A DNA stretch of 64,000 bases from Streptomyces tateyamensis (GCF_003205575.1 NZ_PYBW01000095.1:49120-113119), one strand, 5' to 3'. Counted from the stretch's first letter, positions 37,201-59,917 are shown. The notes: generated by a model from the sequence alone, not told the origin. Program-made: numbers and translations.

Positions 37201-39258
37201 GGTGTCGAAGGAGAACGAGGCGGTGAGCGCCACCCGCAGCGGGCCGCCGCCCGCGTCGGCGACGAAGCCCGCCCGGTGGGCGGCCAGCAGGTGCGTCACC
37301 GCGCGGTGTGCCACCACGACGCCCTTGGGGCGGCCGGTGGAGCCCGAGGTGTAGATGACGTACGCGGTGTTCGCCGGGCGCAGCGGGGCGAGCCGGTCGG
37401 CGTCGACGGGGTCGCGGTCCCGGCCGGTGGCCGGGGCGGCGCGCAACGCGTCCTCGTCCAGGACCAACGCCGGCCGGGCGTCCTCCAGCAGGTAGCGGAC
37501 GCGCTCCGCGGGCAGGGCGGGGTCGATCGGCAGGTAGCCGGCACCGGACTTCCAGACGGCGAGGATCGCCACGATCATGTCCGCGGTGCGCGGCAGCATC
37601 AGCGCGACCAGCCGTTCGGGGCCGGCCCCGAGGGATATCAGGTGGTGGGCGAGCCGGTTGGCCCGGCTGTTGAGCGTCGCGTAGTCCAGCCGCTCGTCCC
37701 CGGCGATTAGGGCGGGGGCCGCCGGGGTCAGGGCGGCCCGACGCTCCAGGAGTTCGGGGTAGCAGGCGTCGTCGACGGGCAGGCGGGTGCCGTTCCACTC
37801 CCGCGTCACCTGGCGGATCTCCTCGGCGGAGAGCAGCGGCAGGGTGCCCAGCGGCCGGTCCGGTTCGGCGGCGGCGCCCTCCAGCAGCCGCAGCAGCTGG
37901 TCGGCCATCCGCCGCGCGGTGGGCTCGTCGAACAGGTCGCTGCGGTACTCCAGCAGACCGGTCAGCCCCTCCCCGTCCGGCACGAACTCCACGCTCAGGT
38001 CGAAGGTGGCGGCCTGCCGGGGCACGTCGACCAGGGAGACGTCCAGCCCGTGCGCGGCCGCGGCCGCGGGCGGGGCGGGGTGCAGCAGGACCATCACGTC
38101 GAAGAGCGGGTTGCGGCCGGCCTCGCGGGGGGCGCCGACCGCCTCCACGAGGCGCTCGAAGGGCGTGTCACCGTGGACGAAGGAGTCGTTGACGGTGGTG
38201 GTGGCGGCGGTCAGCAGGTCGCGGAAGGACCAGGACCGCTCCACCGGGGTGCGCAGCACCACCGTGTTGACGAAGCAGCCGACGGCCCGTTCCAGGTCGG
38301 TGCGGGAGCGCCCGGAGGTCAGGGAGCCCACGGTGATGTCGTCCTGGCCGGACCAGCGGGCCAGCAGCGCCTGGGTGGCGGCGACCAGGGCGGTGTAGAG
38401 CGTGCTGTGCTGCTCGGCCACCAGCTCGCGCAGCCGGGCTGTCAGCCGCGCGGGGACGGTGAAGGTGTGGATCGCGCCCGCGCCGGCCTCCTCGCCGCGC
38501 CGCGGCCGGTCCAGCGGCAGCTCGGGGGCCACCGCGCCGGCCAACTGGCCCTTCCAGTAAGCGAGGTGCTTTTCGAGTCGGGTGCCGGAGAGCTGCTCGC
38601 GCTGCCACACGGCGAAGTCGGGGTACTGCGTGGCCACCGGGGGCAGCTGAGGGGCGGCGCCCCGCACTAGGGCGGCGTAGGCGGTGCACAGCTCGTCCAG
38701 GACCACGCCCATCGACCAGCCGTCGGTGACGATGTGGTGCGCGGTCAGCAGCAGGACGTGCGCGGCGTCCGACTCGCGCACCAGCAGGGCCCGCAGCGGT
38801 GGGCCCTGGCGCAGGTCGAACGGGCGGGAGTACTCCGCCAGCAGGATCGCGTCGAGGGTGTCCGCCGGGGTCGGCTCGCGAACCGGCAGCGGCACCGGCC
38901 CGGCCGGCCGCACGGTCTGCGCCAGTTGGCCGTCGGTCTCCTCGAAGGTGGTCCGCAGGCTCTCGTGACGTGCCACCACGGCGGCCAGCGCCCGGGCCAG
39001 CGCCTCGCGCTCCAGCGGCCCGGTGAAGCGCACCGCGAGGGCGCTGTTGTAGCGGTGGTCGCCGGGCCGCAGGCGGTCCAGGAACCACAGTCGCTGCTGG
39101 ACGAACGAGAGGGGCAGCGGGCGGCTGCGGTCGGCACGCGGGACGGTCCGCCCGGCCCCGGTCCCCTCACTGCCGGCCTGTCCGGCCAGCCGGCGGCGCA
39201 GCGCTTCCCGCAGGTCCGCGGGCAGGGCGGCGGCGCGGTCTCGCTTCGAAGGCGTCAT
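19258..39258 (-). CDS. NRPS 2: five modules (6-10), terminal epimerase, no thioesterase
   Basis: Nonribosomal peptide synthetase of about 6666 aa. Order: C-A-T-E, C-A-T, C-A-T-E, C-A-T, C-A-T-E. Every T domain has an LGGDS serine; every C domain has HHxxxDGWS; all three E domains have HHLxVDxVSW, EGHGRE and RTVGWFT. C6, C8 and C10 have HHI-TDGWS (accepting an L donor), while C7 and C9 have HHLILDGWS (accepting a D donor), matching the E domains before them. The protein ends right after E10 with no thioesterase or reductase. I chose ATG 39258 (GAGG upstream, 13 bases after the NRPS 1 stop). ATG 39285, which overlaps NRPS 1 by 14 bases, is an alternative. The two genes are certainly co-transcribed. 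It works after NRPS 1 and hands the chain to the free SurE-like enzyme. Confidence 0.95.
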   Translation of the reverse strand: MTPSKRDRAAALPADLREALRRRLAGQAGSEGTGAGRTVPRADRSRPLPLSFVQQRLWFLDRLRPGDHRYNSALAVRFTGPLEREALARALAAVVARHESLRTTFEETDGQLAQTVRPAGPVPLPVREPTPADTLDAILLAEYSRPFDLRQGPPLRALLVRESDAAHVLLLTAHHIVTDGWSMGVVLDELCTAYAALVRGAAPQLPPVATQYPDFAVWQREQLSGTRLEKHLAYWKGQLAGAVAPELPLDRPRRGEEAGAGAIHTFTVPARLTARLRELVAEQHSTLYTALVAATQALLARWSGQDDITVGSLTSGRSRTDLERAVGCFVNTVVLRTPVERSWSFRDLLTAATTTVNDSFVHGDTPFERLVEAVGAPREAGRNPLFDVMVLLHPAPPAAAAAHGLDVSLVDVPRQAATFDLSVEFVPDGEGLTGLLEYRSDLFDEPTARRMADQLLRLLEGAAAEPDRPLGTLPLLSAEEIRQVTREWNGTRLPVDDACYPELLERRAALTPAAPALIAGDERLDYATLNSRANRLAHHLISLGAGPERLVALMLPRTADMIVAILAVWKSGAGYLPIDPALPAERVRYLLEDARPALVLDEDALRAAPATGRDRDPVDADRLAPLRPANTAYVIYTSGSTGRPKGVVVAHRAVTHLLAAHRAGFVADAGGGPLRVALTASFSFDTSLEGVLLMADGHPLHLVDEVTRRDPAALVEYVVQHRVDFLDVTPSYLGQLLPAGLLTDPRHRPRVLMLGGEAVGAALWRELAAHPEVAAYNFYGPTECTVDALACRIADGDRALVGRPLPNVRAYVLDDRRRPVPPGVGGELYLAGEQLARGYAHRPGLTAARFTADPFGPPGARMYRTGDLARWTADGRLDYLGRADDQVKVRGHRIEPGEVEAALLELPAVAAAAVVAAPDVHGHARLAAYLVPATGCAVPPAADLRAALRQVLPDHLVPSSFTALDALPLTTSGKLDRRALPAPDLEVDRQQKEFVAPRTGDEELLAGIWAEVLGLAGVGVTDNFFELGGDSILSIQAVSRARAAGLRLSSSDVFRHQTIADLAAAAARRPLTPATARRPHEDGPAPLTPVQEWFFATHGPLRHFSMSMLLDLPRDLDERALELALEAVVAAHPALRTRFTRTGDSWHQHPGAGPAGGLLTRHDPAALAADAEGEQAARRRAADAARAALDPATGALLRAALLRAAADGRPQLFVTAHHLAVDSVSWRVLLADLALAYRQAAAGEPVRLDPEQTPFTDWAHHFAERVRAGELDGDLPYWTEEASAAPAPLPVDHPGTPLAGSVRTVRTRVDRATTEALLRQVPAVYRTQVNDVLLSALGRVLADWTGAERVAVALEGHGREELGAPAGHELDLSRTVGWFTTQYPVTLAPVGPAGAPDWAATLKAVKERLRAVPRRGLSYEALARLGSPDPAAEALRAVPLPQVSFNYHGQWAAAEGGDFAPAGEAPGRDTAPDMPLDHLLDVSAVVAEGELEVVWHYSDQVHEAATVQRLAAALTAALGAIAAHCARPDAGGRTPSDFPFARLDQAGVDRLVGDGRAVEDLLPLTPLQEGMLFHRLVGGPDDVYVDQAALLLDGVSDPDAFAAAWQRVADRTPALRTSVVWEGVPVPLQVVHRSARIPVTQLDLRAAAPQERADRVAAVRAEDLARGVDIAVAPLMRLTLIRLPDARLHLLWTSHHLILDGWSLAQVLTDVFEEYAALSTGAEPRPAARRPFGDYVRWLAGQDAEAARAHWRGVLDGFATPTPLPVDRVRRGVHQARSAGVHPAGLSEEVSQRLARTARQAGLTMGTVVQGAWALLLSRYSAERDVLFGTTVSGRPDDLPGVESMIGMFINTLPTRVRVDGGRTAADWLRDLQEAQAEARRFAAVSLAELTGMSDVPSGSTLFDSMVAFENYPFDEARTAGSGVRLADVSSRDATNFPLVLRAYQGERFGFDLAYDPELFDAGTARTLADRLCLLLTELAGGLDRPLRALAWTTAEERRRMLVDWNGAAQGRPDRTLVDLFEAQAARTPHAEAVSYGDDRLDYATLDARANRLAHRLAELHASAEHFVALALPRSVDLVVAVLAVLKTGAAYLPLDPALPPERLAQLLRDVQPVALVTLTGEAAAPVHTEVPVLALGDADVRADLARRPADGLAPRCRPLPESPAYAIFTSGSTGRPKGVVIPHANVVRLFDRTEEWFGFGAEDVWTLFHSYTFDFSVWELWGPLLHGGRLVVVPEDTARSPEDFLRLLADEQVTVLSQTPSAFYPLIRADAENPALADRLALRTVVFGGEALDVTRLADWYDRHPDTAPRLVNMYGITETTVHVTYAPLDRATARAGGPGPIGAGIPDLRVYLLDADLAPVPPGAVGELFVAGEGLARGYLNRPGLTAARFVADPFGPPGARMYRTGDRARWRADATLEYLGRADQQVKIRGYRIEPGEIETALHAHPRVGAATVGVYEDSAGTRRLVAHVVGGGERAEAPPSAAELRAHLERLLPPYMVPAAYVPMAALPLTVNGKLDRRALPAPGPDGFAAGDDRTAPRTRAERLVAAAWADVLAVDEVGVDDDFFALGGDSILAIRVTSRLRAAFGADVSPRLLFSHAGLADLAAALGEPAAEGSPSAEAIPAADPAVEPPLSYAQQRLWFLDRFEPDGTEYTTLSVLRLRGELDEGALRTALDALVARHEALRTTFTEQDGRARQVVRPAQPVELPVDDLVGQPPAVLEALLERVAATPFDLAVGPLLRARLVRTAEDEHVLVLAVHHIATDGWSVAVLGRDLGELYAAALERRRPELPELPVRYTDYAVWQRARTDRAEADLAHWRQALEGLEPLDLPTDRPRPAVRTRDGALLTFTLPAALTARLRERGREADATLYMTLLTACQVLLARWAGQQDVAVGTVASGRERPELHDVVGMFVNTLVLRAQVRPELSFHELLGRSRETVLAAFAHQEVPFERLVDTLQPERDTSRTPLFQVMVALHNLGTEAPRLPGLEVAPLAPPIRSAAFDLAFDFVERDGGLTGYLEYSTGLFDEATAERLAGWLRTLLEAVAEDPAGAVSTLPLMTADERRQVLRTGQGEPLAVPDTTFPALFEAQAARTPHATALVARDATLDFAALNGRANRLARHLVSRGAGPEQVVAVRLPRTSEVLVALLAVLKAGATLLCLDPGLPEERVAFLLADARPQTLLTERELHEVPWDRLPAHDLTDADRSHPLLPQHTAYLIYTSGSTGRPKGVAVEHRQLVNLCQDHRAGLLPPHLTDGRRLRMALSASFSFDTSWEGPLLLAFGHEVHLVDEDVRLDPEAFCAQIADRRLDVVNVTPSYLRELTAAGLFAAGRHHPGLLLVGGEAISPAAWQELCAAQQDLGVTAYNVYGPTECTVDALYGRCADRPERPVVGRPGRNLRAYVLDDALRPVPPGMAGELYLAGAQVARGYLNRPGLTAARFLADPFGAPGERMYRTGDRARWDAQGLLEFLGRVDEQVKIRGFRIEPGEVEAALLDHPDVAEAVVTAREHAGRLMLVGYLVPAGDRIPPAEELRVRLRRTLPDHMVPAAFVPLERIPRNSSGKTDRRALPAPPAQPDSGNAFVAPRPGTEERLAAIWAEVLGVARVGAHDNFFALGGDSILSIQIVSRARAAGLALATKDVFRYQSVAELALAAGEVAARPEAGGDPSPTEAPLTPIQHWYLDGRRPGDPMRFTMTQRVELAPGTEPSALDQAAAALVHCHAALRTRLRHTGTGWRQEVLAEAPRGVFTRHEVAGLDPEALEAAVQDTTLLAQAELDPTEGRMVRVLFFDRGARQPGQLVVTVHHLAVDGVSWRILLSDLEAAYRAVAAGRSAELPPAGTSYGHWATRLEQHTRSGALAADAAYWARTAAAPADLPAGRPGPNTHGGAATVTVTLDVETTELLLRQVPEAYRTQVNDVLLSALGRTLSRWCGRESVLVGVEGHGREDLFDDLDLSRTVGWFTAEFPLALNVAPDAGWHETLRSVKEQLRAVPLHGLSHGALRHLLPGSAPADAPAPQIGFNYHGRWDAGSAGADGLYRDSLPPAGRDTDPDETRPYLLDVTGVVEHGHLELGWTYPAAVYDEAEVRGLAEEMCSALREIAAHCTRPGAGGRTPSDFPLAGLTQDQLDRLVGDGRQVADVLPLTPLQSGMLFHGLVDTEGAYFDRIAVRLAGVADPRAFAEAWQLLADRTPALRTGVHWRGLPHPVQLVLTRAELPVTLVDWRQLPADRQEAETERLLAADRAAGMDLSTAPLTRLTLAALPGDEVLLLWSTHHLILDGWSSGQLLTEVCEQYAALTGGAVQPPRPPRRPFADFLHWLAEQDGQAAERHWADALAGFTARNPLPYDRVPGQAHRARSAATVHHELDQDLSQRLRERAAHAGLTVNTVIQGAWALLLARYGGSDDVVFGTTVSGRPAELPGVESMIGMFINTVPTRVRVPATGGVLPWLRELQARQSDGRPFDHLALTRIQALSEVPAGEALFDSMVVFENYPVDESVAARTGVRVTEVRADDATTFPWCLRAYQAERLGFDLAYDPALFDRPTVERAVQRLAVLLTALADAVDGEVGELELLTPADRELLASWRSTARPAVPQSPVVLFAEQARRTPEAVALRHGENDLTYRQLDRWSDRLAARLLADGLAVEGRVALAMDRSVELVVAQLAVLKAGGAYVPLDTRASEDRRRALLARAGATVELTADQVAAARTEATGLPALPEPPADPDRLAYVMFTSGSTGEPKAVAVRHRDVASLATDSRFTDGSCEQVLLHSPVAFDASTFEVWAPLLNGGRVVVAPDGPVDAALLRRLTSGGLTALWLTAGLFRLLAQDAPDCFTGLRRLWTGGDVVPAAAVRRVLAACPGLCVVDGYGPTETTVFATSFALADPAAVPDTVPVGHPLDDKRVYVLDRRLRPVPPGCAGELFVAGGGLARGYLGRPGESAARFLADPFGAPGERMYRTGDLARRRPDGAVEFLGRTDDQVKIRGFRVEPGEVAAALAAHPGVADIAVVAREDRPGARRLVAYVVGPAGGDLAQLRDFAARLLPDYLVPTAFVPLAALPLSRNGKLDRAALPAPDADHGAGPRERLAPRTEAERRTAEVFGEVLGMAPPGVEDGFFELGGDSILSIRLATRLAEAFGTDLTPRAVFTHPTPAGLARLLTQEQHRSGGSPAIVPVARDAAPPMSYAQQRLWFLEEFAPGGAEYVTALALRLRGALDLGALGAALTALVARHESLRTTFDSVDGRGVQLVHQPREVPLPLHDLSELPEQGRQPALRELLAEERGRPFDLRRGPLLRVALVRLAEGDHVLSLTLHHIVTDGWSTSVLLTDLAHLYRAELGSAEGQLPPLPVQYADYAHWQRTAGAAGTEDQLGYWKKQLTGAEPLQLPTDRPRPAVRTSNGATARLEVPAPTARRLARVGREQGATLFTTLVAAAQAYLARLSGAADIAVGTVTSGRDRAETQNLVGFFVNTLVLRSRVEAGQPFTEFLDGVRHTVLDAFAHQEVPFERVVDEVQPVRDTSRSPLFQVMVVLQNTPAADLELPGLAVTDVETELEQAPFDLTLEFAETDSGALRGLISYNTDLFDAVTAERMAEQLGTLLAAVAEDPERPVGALPLASDDELKALLDQARGTFRPVPEATLPELFERQVARTPDAVAVLDGERELTYAELDRAANRLSHRLMRQGVGPERVVALVLPRAVETVVAQLAVSKAGGAFLPVDPGYPTQRKEFMVRDAGAFLVLDDPAEVWTADGPPTPPTDADRATALRTDHPAYVIYTSGSTGTPKGVVVTHRGLAGFAAAAAEQYAAGAGDRVLQFASPSFDASVLELCVSLLSGAALVTGEEGPLVGERLAEVLAERRISHTLIPPAALATVDPAAAGALPALRTLIVGAEACPADLVDTWAPGRRMVNSYGPTEATVVASWTGPLAAGAGTPPIGRPAGPTSVYVLDAALRPVPPGVTGELYVAGPGLARGYLNRPGLTAARFVADPFGAPGERMYRTGDLARRHGDGELRFAGRMDDQVKLRGFRIEPGEVESALRRSALVRDAVVTVRTEGPADGPGAGPARLVAYVVLANASADPLADQVPVAELRAHLAELLPPHMVPSLFVPLDRLPLTPSGKTDRRALPDPGPAQAAAGPRVAPRTDTERRIARIWSDVLGIEEIGAEDNFFVLGGDSILSMQVVSRLRRDGLHLATRDLFSHQTLAELATVVRDAPQRGGDGPVTGEVPLTPIQEWFLSTPRAAHHHFNQSTLLELAAAPDPQALRAALHALLEHHDALRMRFTRDEAGWHQFNPPPAPAEDLVEYHDLTGQSPEQADAAIARAADELHAGFDLARGPLLRAALFSGDPGRPVLLLLVAHHLVVDAVSWRVLRDDLESAYRQAERGEPVTLGERGTSFREWALGLAAHVAAGGLDDELPYWEQAVSAGSARPAGLAEAGSGAGEQATVTVELDEADTTALLRAAPTAYRTRVNDVLLAALALALARWTGNEQVRLDLEGHGREDVLDGVDLSRTVGWFTTVYPVAFQVPAPEEFGPDRDWRSLVKSVRRQLRAVPGNGLGFGALRTFGSPEVRERLAAGAQGEVVFNYLGQWDSRPETSGRGLVRAERGSFGQDHDPRDGGSHPVEVVGAVQDGRLAFSWHHRPAVHDTASVRTVAEEFGEALRHIARHARAGR
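19270..23730 (-). other. NRPS module 10: C-A-T-E, last module
   Basis: L-accepting C about 23730-22400, A 22370-20910, T 20870-20660, E 20610-19270. The code is DALLIGSVVK, the same type as modules 1 and 5 and wholly apolar apart from Ser322; I cannot assign it. The chain ends as a D-residue thioester on T10, the configuration SurE-type cyclases accept. Confidence 0.7.
23790..26850 (-). other. NRPS module 9: C-A-T, Val-like residue
   Basis: D-accepting C about 26850-25500, A 25460-24070, T 24010-23790. The code is DAFWWGGVFK, differing at one position from valine-type codes ending GGTFK, so L-Val or a near relative. The ATP-loop reads SGSTGEPKA, with Ala in place of the usual Gly after PK. 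Confidence 0.7.
26890..31370 (-). other. NRPS module 8: C-A-T-E, polar or basic residue
   Basis: L-accepting C about 31370-30040, A 30010-28530, T 28500-28290, E 28250-26890. The code is DTENLGVVDK, closely related to module 6 but with Asn278. It shares the same FDTS-EG framework, suggesting a basic or amide side chain; identity is uncertain. The product residue is D. Confidence 0.65.
31430..34600 (-). other. NRPS module 7: C-A-T, L-Thr predicted
   Basis: D-accepting C about 34600-33240, A 33210-31690, T 31650-31430. The code is DFWSVGMVHK, one of the classic threonine codes. No E domain, so the residue stays L, agreeing with the L-type C domain that follows. Confidence 0.85.
34660..39130 (-). 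other. NRPS module 6: C-A-T-E, basic residue predicted
   Basis: C about 39130-37800, A 37760-36310, T 36270-36050, E 36010-34680. The code read by eye against GrsA positions is DTEDMGFVDK. Acidic Glu239 and Asp278 line the pocket and the DTED-G start resembles Lys-activating domains of actinobacteria, so Lys, Orn or a similar cationic residue is likely. The E domain makes it D. Confidence 0.7.
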
Positions 39259-39271
39259 GGTCGTCGGGTCC

Positions 39272-56470
<17,199 letters not shown>

Positions 56471-56601
56471 GGAGATGAGGTCCTTCCGGGTGGGGAGGGA
56501 GGCGGCGCGAGCGGTTGTGGGCAGCGGAGTGCGGCCGGGTACGCCCGACGCGCACTCCGGCACCAAGGACTGACAGGGTGACGAGCTGACGAGCTACCGG
56601 C

Positions 56602-57945
56602 TCAGGCGTGGCCGGTGCGGCGGGCGGTCCGCCCCGATATCTGCACGCGGTCGATCACGCCGGTGCGCGAGTCGCGGTGGAACCGCCCCCCGGACTCCCG
56701 ACGGCCGGTCCCCGGGTCGACCAGGTCGAACGACAGGTCGGGGTAGCAGCGCAGGGGTATCGGCACGTCGCCGTCCACGGACAGCGTCGGCGGGCCACCG
56801 GGCCCGGACGCGACGCGGTACCGGGTGCCGCCGTTGGCGTAGCTGCCCGCGCAATCGGGCAGCGCCACCGGCTCGCCCGCGTCGGCGGGCTCGACCACGG
56901 TGGGCACCCGCACGCCCGCGATCCGCTCCAGGTCGTCGGCCAGCTCCCGCCAGAGCGCCGTCGCCGCACCGGCGTTGCCCGTGAAGGCGACCACCGTGCC
57001 GGTGTCCGGTTCGACCCGCAGGTGACAGGAGGTGCCCTGGGCGTTGCCGTCGTGGCCGCACCACAGCTTCTCGTCCTGCCGGAACAGGGCCAGCCCCAGC
57101 CCCCAGCCGTCGGCGAGCGCCCCCGGGTCGGCGGCGAGTTCCGCGTGGCGCAACTCCTTGGCGACCACGGGTGGCAGGGCCGCGGTCCGGCCGACCAGGG
57201 CGCCGCCGAACGCGGCGAGGTCCTCGGCACTCGCCAGCAGGGCGCCGGCCGGCGCCTCCAGCGGAGCGAGGTTCTGCCGGACCGGGCGGACCTGGCCCGT
57301 CGCGGTGTTGAGGGCGTGACCGGCCGCGACGGGGCGGACGGTGGCCGATCCCAGGAACGCGGGCACGGTGCCCAGGGGTTCGAGGAGCAGGGCCTCCATG
57401 GCCTCGCACCACGGCATGCCGGTCACCGACTCCACCAGCCGCCCGGCGGCGACATAACCGGCGTTGGAGTAGGAGAAGTCGGTCCCGGGCGCGAAGAGCG
57501 CGTCCTGAGCCGTGCACACCGACGACAGGTAGTGCGCCGCGGTGGTCCGCGCGGCCGCGTCGGAGTCGGGCCCGGTAGGCAGACCGCCGGTGTGGCTCAG
57601 GAGTTGACGGATCGTCAGCTGCGGGAGGTCGCGGAGTTCGGGGACGTACTCGGCGACCGGGTCGTCCGGGTCGAGGTCGCCGTCCTCGGCGAGCAGCAGC
57701 ACCAGCGCGGCCGTGTAGGGCTTGGTGAGAGAGCCCAGCGGGACGGCGGTCTCCTCGGTGAAGGGGGCACCGGTGCCGGCGTCGGCCGTACCGGTGTGCA
57801 AGGAGACGACCTCCGAGCCGGTGTCCAGAACGAGTTGGGCACCGGGCACCCGGTGCAGGCGGGCGAGGGTCTCGAGGCGGTGCCGCAGCTCCTGGCGCGC
57901 CGGGGACGGCACGCGTCCGCGGGCCGCGGCGGTGTTGTACAGCAT
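56602..57945 (-). CDS. SurE-like penicillin-binding-protein-type thioesterase (peptide cyclase)
   Basis: 447 aa serine hydrolase of the beta-lactamase/PBP fold with no signal peptide, so it is cytoplasmic rather than a wall enzyme. Catalytic motifs: Ser72-x-x-Lys75 in GSLTKPY, a Tyr-Ser-Asn triad near residue 160 (FSYSNAGY), and a His near 297 in CGHDGNAQG. After about residue 345 a lipocalin-like beta domain follows (CAGSYANGGTRY), as in the stand-alone cyclases SurE, DsaJ and UlmC. These offload NRPS chains in trans by head-to-tail cyclisation and need a D C-terminal and L N-terminal residue, which this assembly line provides. The start is ATG 57945 with GGGAG upstream. A plain esterase or D-peptidase is the alternative, but context argues against it. 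Confidence 0.88.
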   Translation of the reverse strand: MLYNTAAARGRVPSPARQELRHRLETLARLHRVPGAQLVLDTGSEVVSLHTGTADAGTGAPFTEETAVPLGSLTKPYTAALVLLLAEDGDLDPDDPVAEYVPELRDLPQLTIRQLLSHTGGLPTGPDSDAAARTTAAHYLSSVCTAQDALFAPGTDFSYSNAGYVAAGRLVESVTGMPWCEAMEALLLEPLGTVPAFLGSATVRPVAAGHALNTATGQVRPVRQNLAPLEAPAGALLASAEDLAAFGGALVGRTAALPPVVAKELRHAELAADPGALADGWGLGLALFRQDEKLWCGHDGNAQGTSCHLRVEPDTGTVVAFTGNAGAATALWRELADDLERIAGVRVPTVVEPADAGEPVALPDCAGSYANGGTRYRVASGPGGPPTLSVDGDVPIPLRCYPDLSFDLVDPGTGRRESGGRFHRDSRTGVIDRVQISGRTARRTGHA

Positions 57946-58050
57946 GAGAAGGGACTCCCGTGGGGTGGCTCTCGCGTGCAGGTCCGAACAGCCGGCCGCG
58001 GGTGAGCGCGGGCCGACAGGGGAGCGGGCGACGGTGCGAGCGGGTCCGAC

Positions 58051-59259
58051 CTACGGCCTGGCGACCTCGACCGGCAGCTGCCGTACGCCGAGGATCACGG
58101 CCGGGTTCTGGTACACCACGTCTTCGTAGGAGGGGACCACCAGCGAGCGGAATCGTTCTTGCAACAGACGCAGAGCGATCATCGCCTCCAACCGGGCCAG
58201 CGGCGCACCGAAACAGAAGTGGATGCCGTGACCGAAGGTCAGGTGAGGGTTGGGGTGGCGGGTCACATCGAAGACCTCGGGCGCGTGGAAGCGGGCCGGG
58301 TCGCGGTTGGCGGCACCGAGATGGGCGATCAGCATGGAGTCGGCCGGAAGTTCGTGACCGCCGAGTACCACGGGCCGGGCGACGCGGCGTCCCAGCTCGG
58401 CGAACGGGGGCAGCCAGCGCAGCACTTCCTCGATTGCCGACGGGAGCAGTCCGGGGTCGGCGCGTAGCGCGGCGTTCGTGCCGGGGTACCGGTCGAAGGT
58501 CAGCACGGCATTGCCCAGCAGCGCGGTCGTGGTGACGTGCCCGGCGACCAGCAGCAGGGCGACGAACCCGACCATCTGCTGGTCCTCCAGGCGGACCCCG
58601 TCCACCTCGGCGGCGATCAGCCTGCTGGTGAGGTCGTCCCCCGGATGCGCTCGGCGGGCACGGATGTGCTCCAGCATGTACCCGTTCATCTCGCGGACAG
58701 TGGGGGCGATGGCCTCCAACGCCCGTGACAGGTCCGCCATGTCGGGTGCTTCGCCGAGCTGGTCTCCGCTGAACAGGATGCTCGCCCAGTCCTGGAAGAG
58801 CCGGTGCTCGTCGGCCGGTACGCCGAGCAGTTCAGCGATGACGATGATGGGCAGCGGATACGCCAACGCGTCGACCAGGTCGAACCGGTCCTGGTCCGCG
58901 ACGGCGTCCAGCAGTCGCGCGCACAGGGCCTCGATCCGGGGCGCCAGCCCCTGCACGACCCGCGGGGTGAACGCCTGGCTCACCAGCGCGCGCAGTCTTC
59001 GGTGGTCCGGCGGATCCATGCCGACGAAGTTGCCCTGCCGGAAGGTCTCGAAGTCCTCCTGAGTGGGGGCGAGGGAGGAGAGATCCGAGGAGTAGGTCAA
59101 CGGATCGGCGAGCACAGCGGCCACCGTCCCGTAGTCCAGAACCTGCCACAGGCCCTGACTCTCCTCGTACCGAACCGCACCGGCCTCGCGATCAGCCGAC
59201 CAGCGGTTGGATATCTCCTCCAACAGTAATGCCGGGCTGCCTAACTGACGACTAGTCAC
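58051..59259 (-). CDS. cytochrome P450
   Basis: 402 aa class I bacterial P450. Heme-binding loop FGHGIHFCFGAPLARLE with thiolate Cys349, K-helix EEVLRW (ExxR), and I-helix LLLVAGHVTTT. In most family members the I-helix reads AGHETT; here the acid next to the Thr is Val, which may alter proton delivery. The start is GTG 59259 with AAGGAG 5 bases upstream; no in-frame ATG fits better. It is the first gene of the cluster, 105 bases before the cyclase. It probably hydroxylates either a T-bound amino acid or the finished peptide. No ferredoxin or reductase gene is in the window. Confidence 0.92.
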   Translation of the reverse strand: MTSRQLGSPALLLEEISNRWSADREAGAVRYEESQGLWQVLDYGTVAAVLADPLTYSSDLSSLAPTQEDFETFRQGNFVGMDPPDHRRLRALVSQAFTPRVVQGLAPRIEALCARLLDAVADQDRFDLVDALAYPLPIIVIAELLGVPADEHRLFQDWASILFSGDQLGEAPDMADLSRALEAIAPTVREMNGYMLEHIRARRAHPGDDLTSRLIAAEVDGVRLEDQQMVGFVALLLVAGHVTTTALLGNAVLTFDRYPGTNAALRADPGLLPSAIEEVLRWLPPFAELGRRVARPVVLGGHELPADSMLIAHLGAANRDPARFHAPEVFDVTRHPNPHLTFGHGIHFCFGAPLARLEAMIALRLLQERFRSLVVPSYEDVVYQNPAVILGVRQLPVEVARP

Positions 59260-59430
59260 CTTTTCTCCTTGAGTCAGGACTCACGAGCATGGCGGGGTCT
59301 GGACAGGATGCGCCGGGTCGCGCGCAGCAGACATGCGTCATCGGGCCGCACCGCGACTCCCGGTGGGGCACGGCTCTCGCCGGGCATGCCGCTGGTAACG
59401 TCCCGGACGGGCGAAGCTTGGGGTGGCCCC

Positions 59431-59460
59431 CTACCGGGGTTCTGGCTACCGGGGTTCTGG
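59431..59460. repeat. 15-bp tandem direct repeat upstream of P450
   Basis: Two exact, abutting copies of CTACCGGGGTTCTGG, 172 bases before the P450 start. It could be an operator, or chance duplication. Confidence 0.6.
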
Positions 59461-59565
59461 CGTCGAGCCGAGGCGAGGCGACCGAGATACCCGTCGCAGC
59501 CCGGCGGCCCTCAGCAGCCGGCCGCCTTCGTGCGTCCCGACTCGCACGGTGGAGCAGCTTGGCAT
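59446..59565 (-). CDS. possible 39-aa reading frame in the cluster leader
   Basis: ATG 59565 is preceded by a good ribosome site (GGGAGGGG about 6 bases upstream). The product MPSCSTVRVGTHEGG... is arginine-rich with no recognisable domain. It points toward the P450 gene, 186 bases ahead, so it could be a leader peptide. Composition alone cannot separate it from noise. Confidence 0.2.
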   Translation of the reverse strand: MPSCSTVRVGTHEGGRLLRAAGLRRVSRSPRLGSTPEPR

Positions 59566-59917
59566 CGCATTCCCCTCCCGGCTCTCTTCATGCAACGGCT
59601 GCACAGGACAGCACAGCGAGCTGATTCGCTCCCCCGCGAACTCGCCATAGTCTTCACGGTGTGTCACTCCACCGCAACCCCCCGAGGTTGAACGGGAAGG
59701 AACCCTGCGTCGTCACCGCCCGCGCTGGGCGGCGTGCTCTTTCGCCGTTGGGGAGGAAGCCCAGCCGGTGAAGGTTTCAGGCGGCAACCGCGCGGAGGCA
59801 CGCCGAACCGACCACGGAGGCAAGGCCGTTGTGGCGGCCGTCGGCTCCGCGGCCGGTCAGCGACTGAACGGCGTCGAGGCGGCCGTGCCGGGGGAGGCCG
59901 CCCGCCTCTCCGCACTG

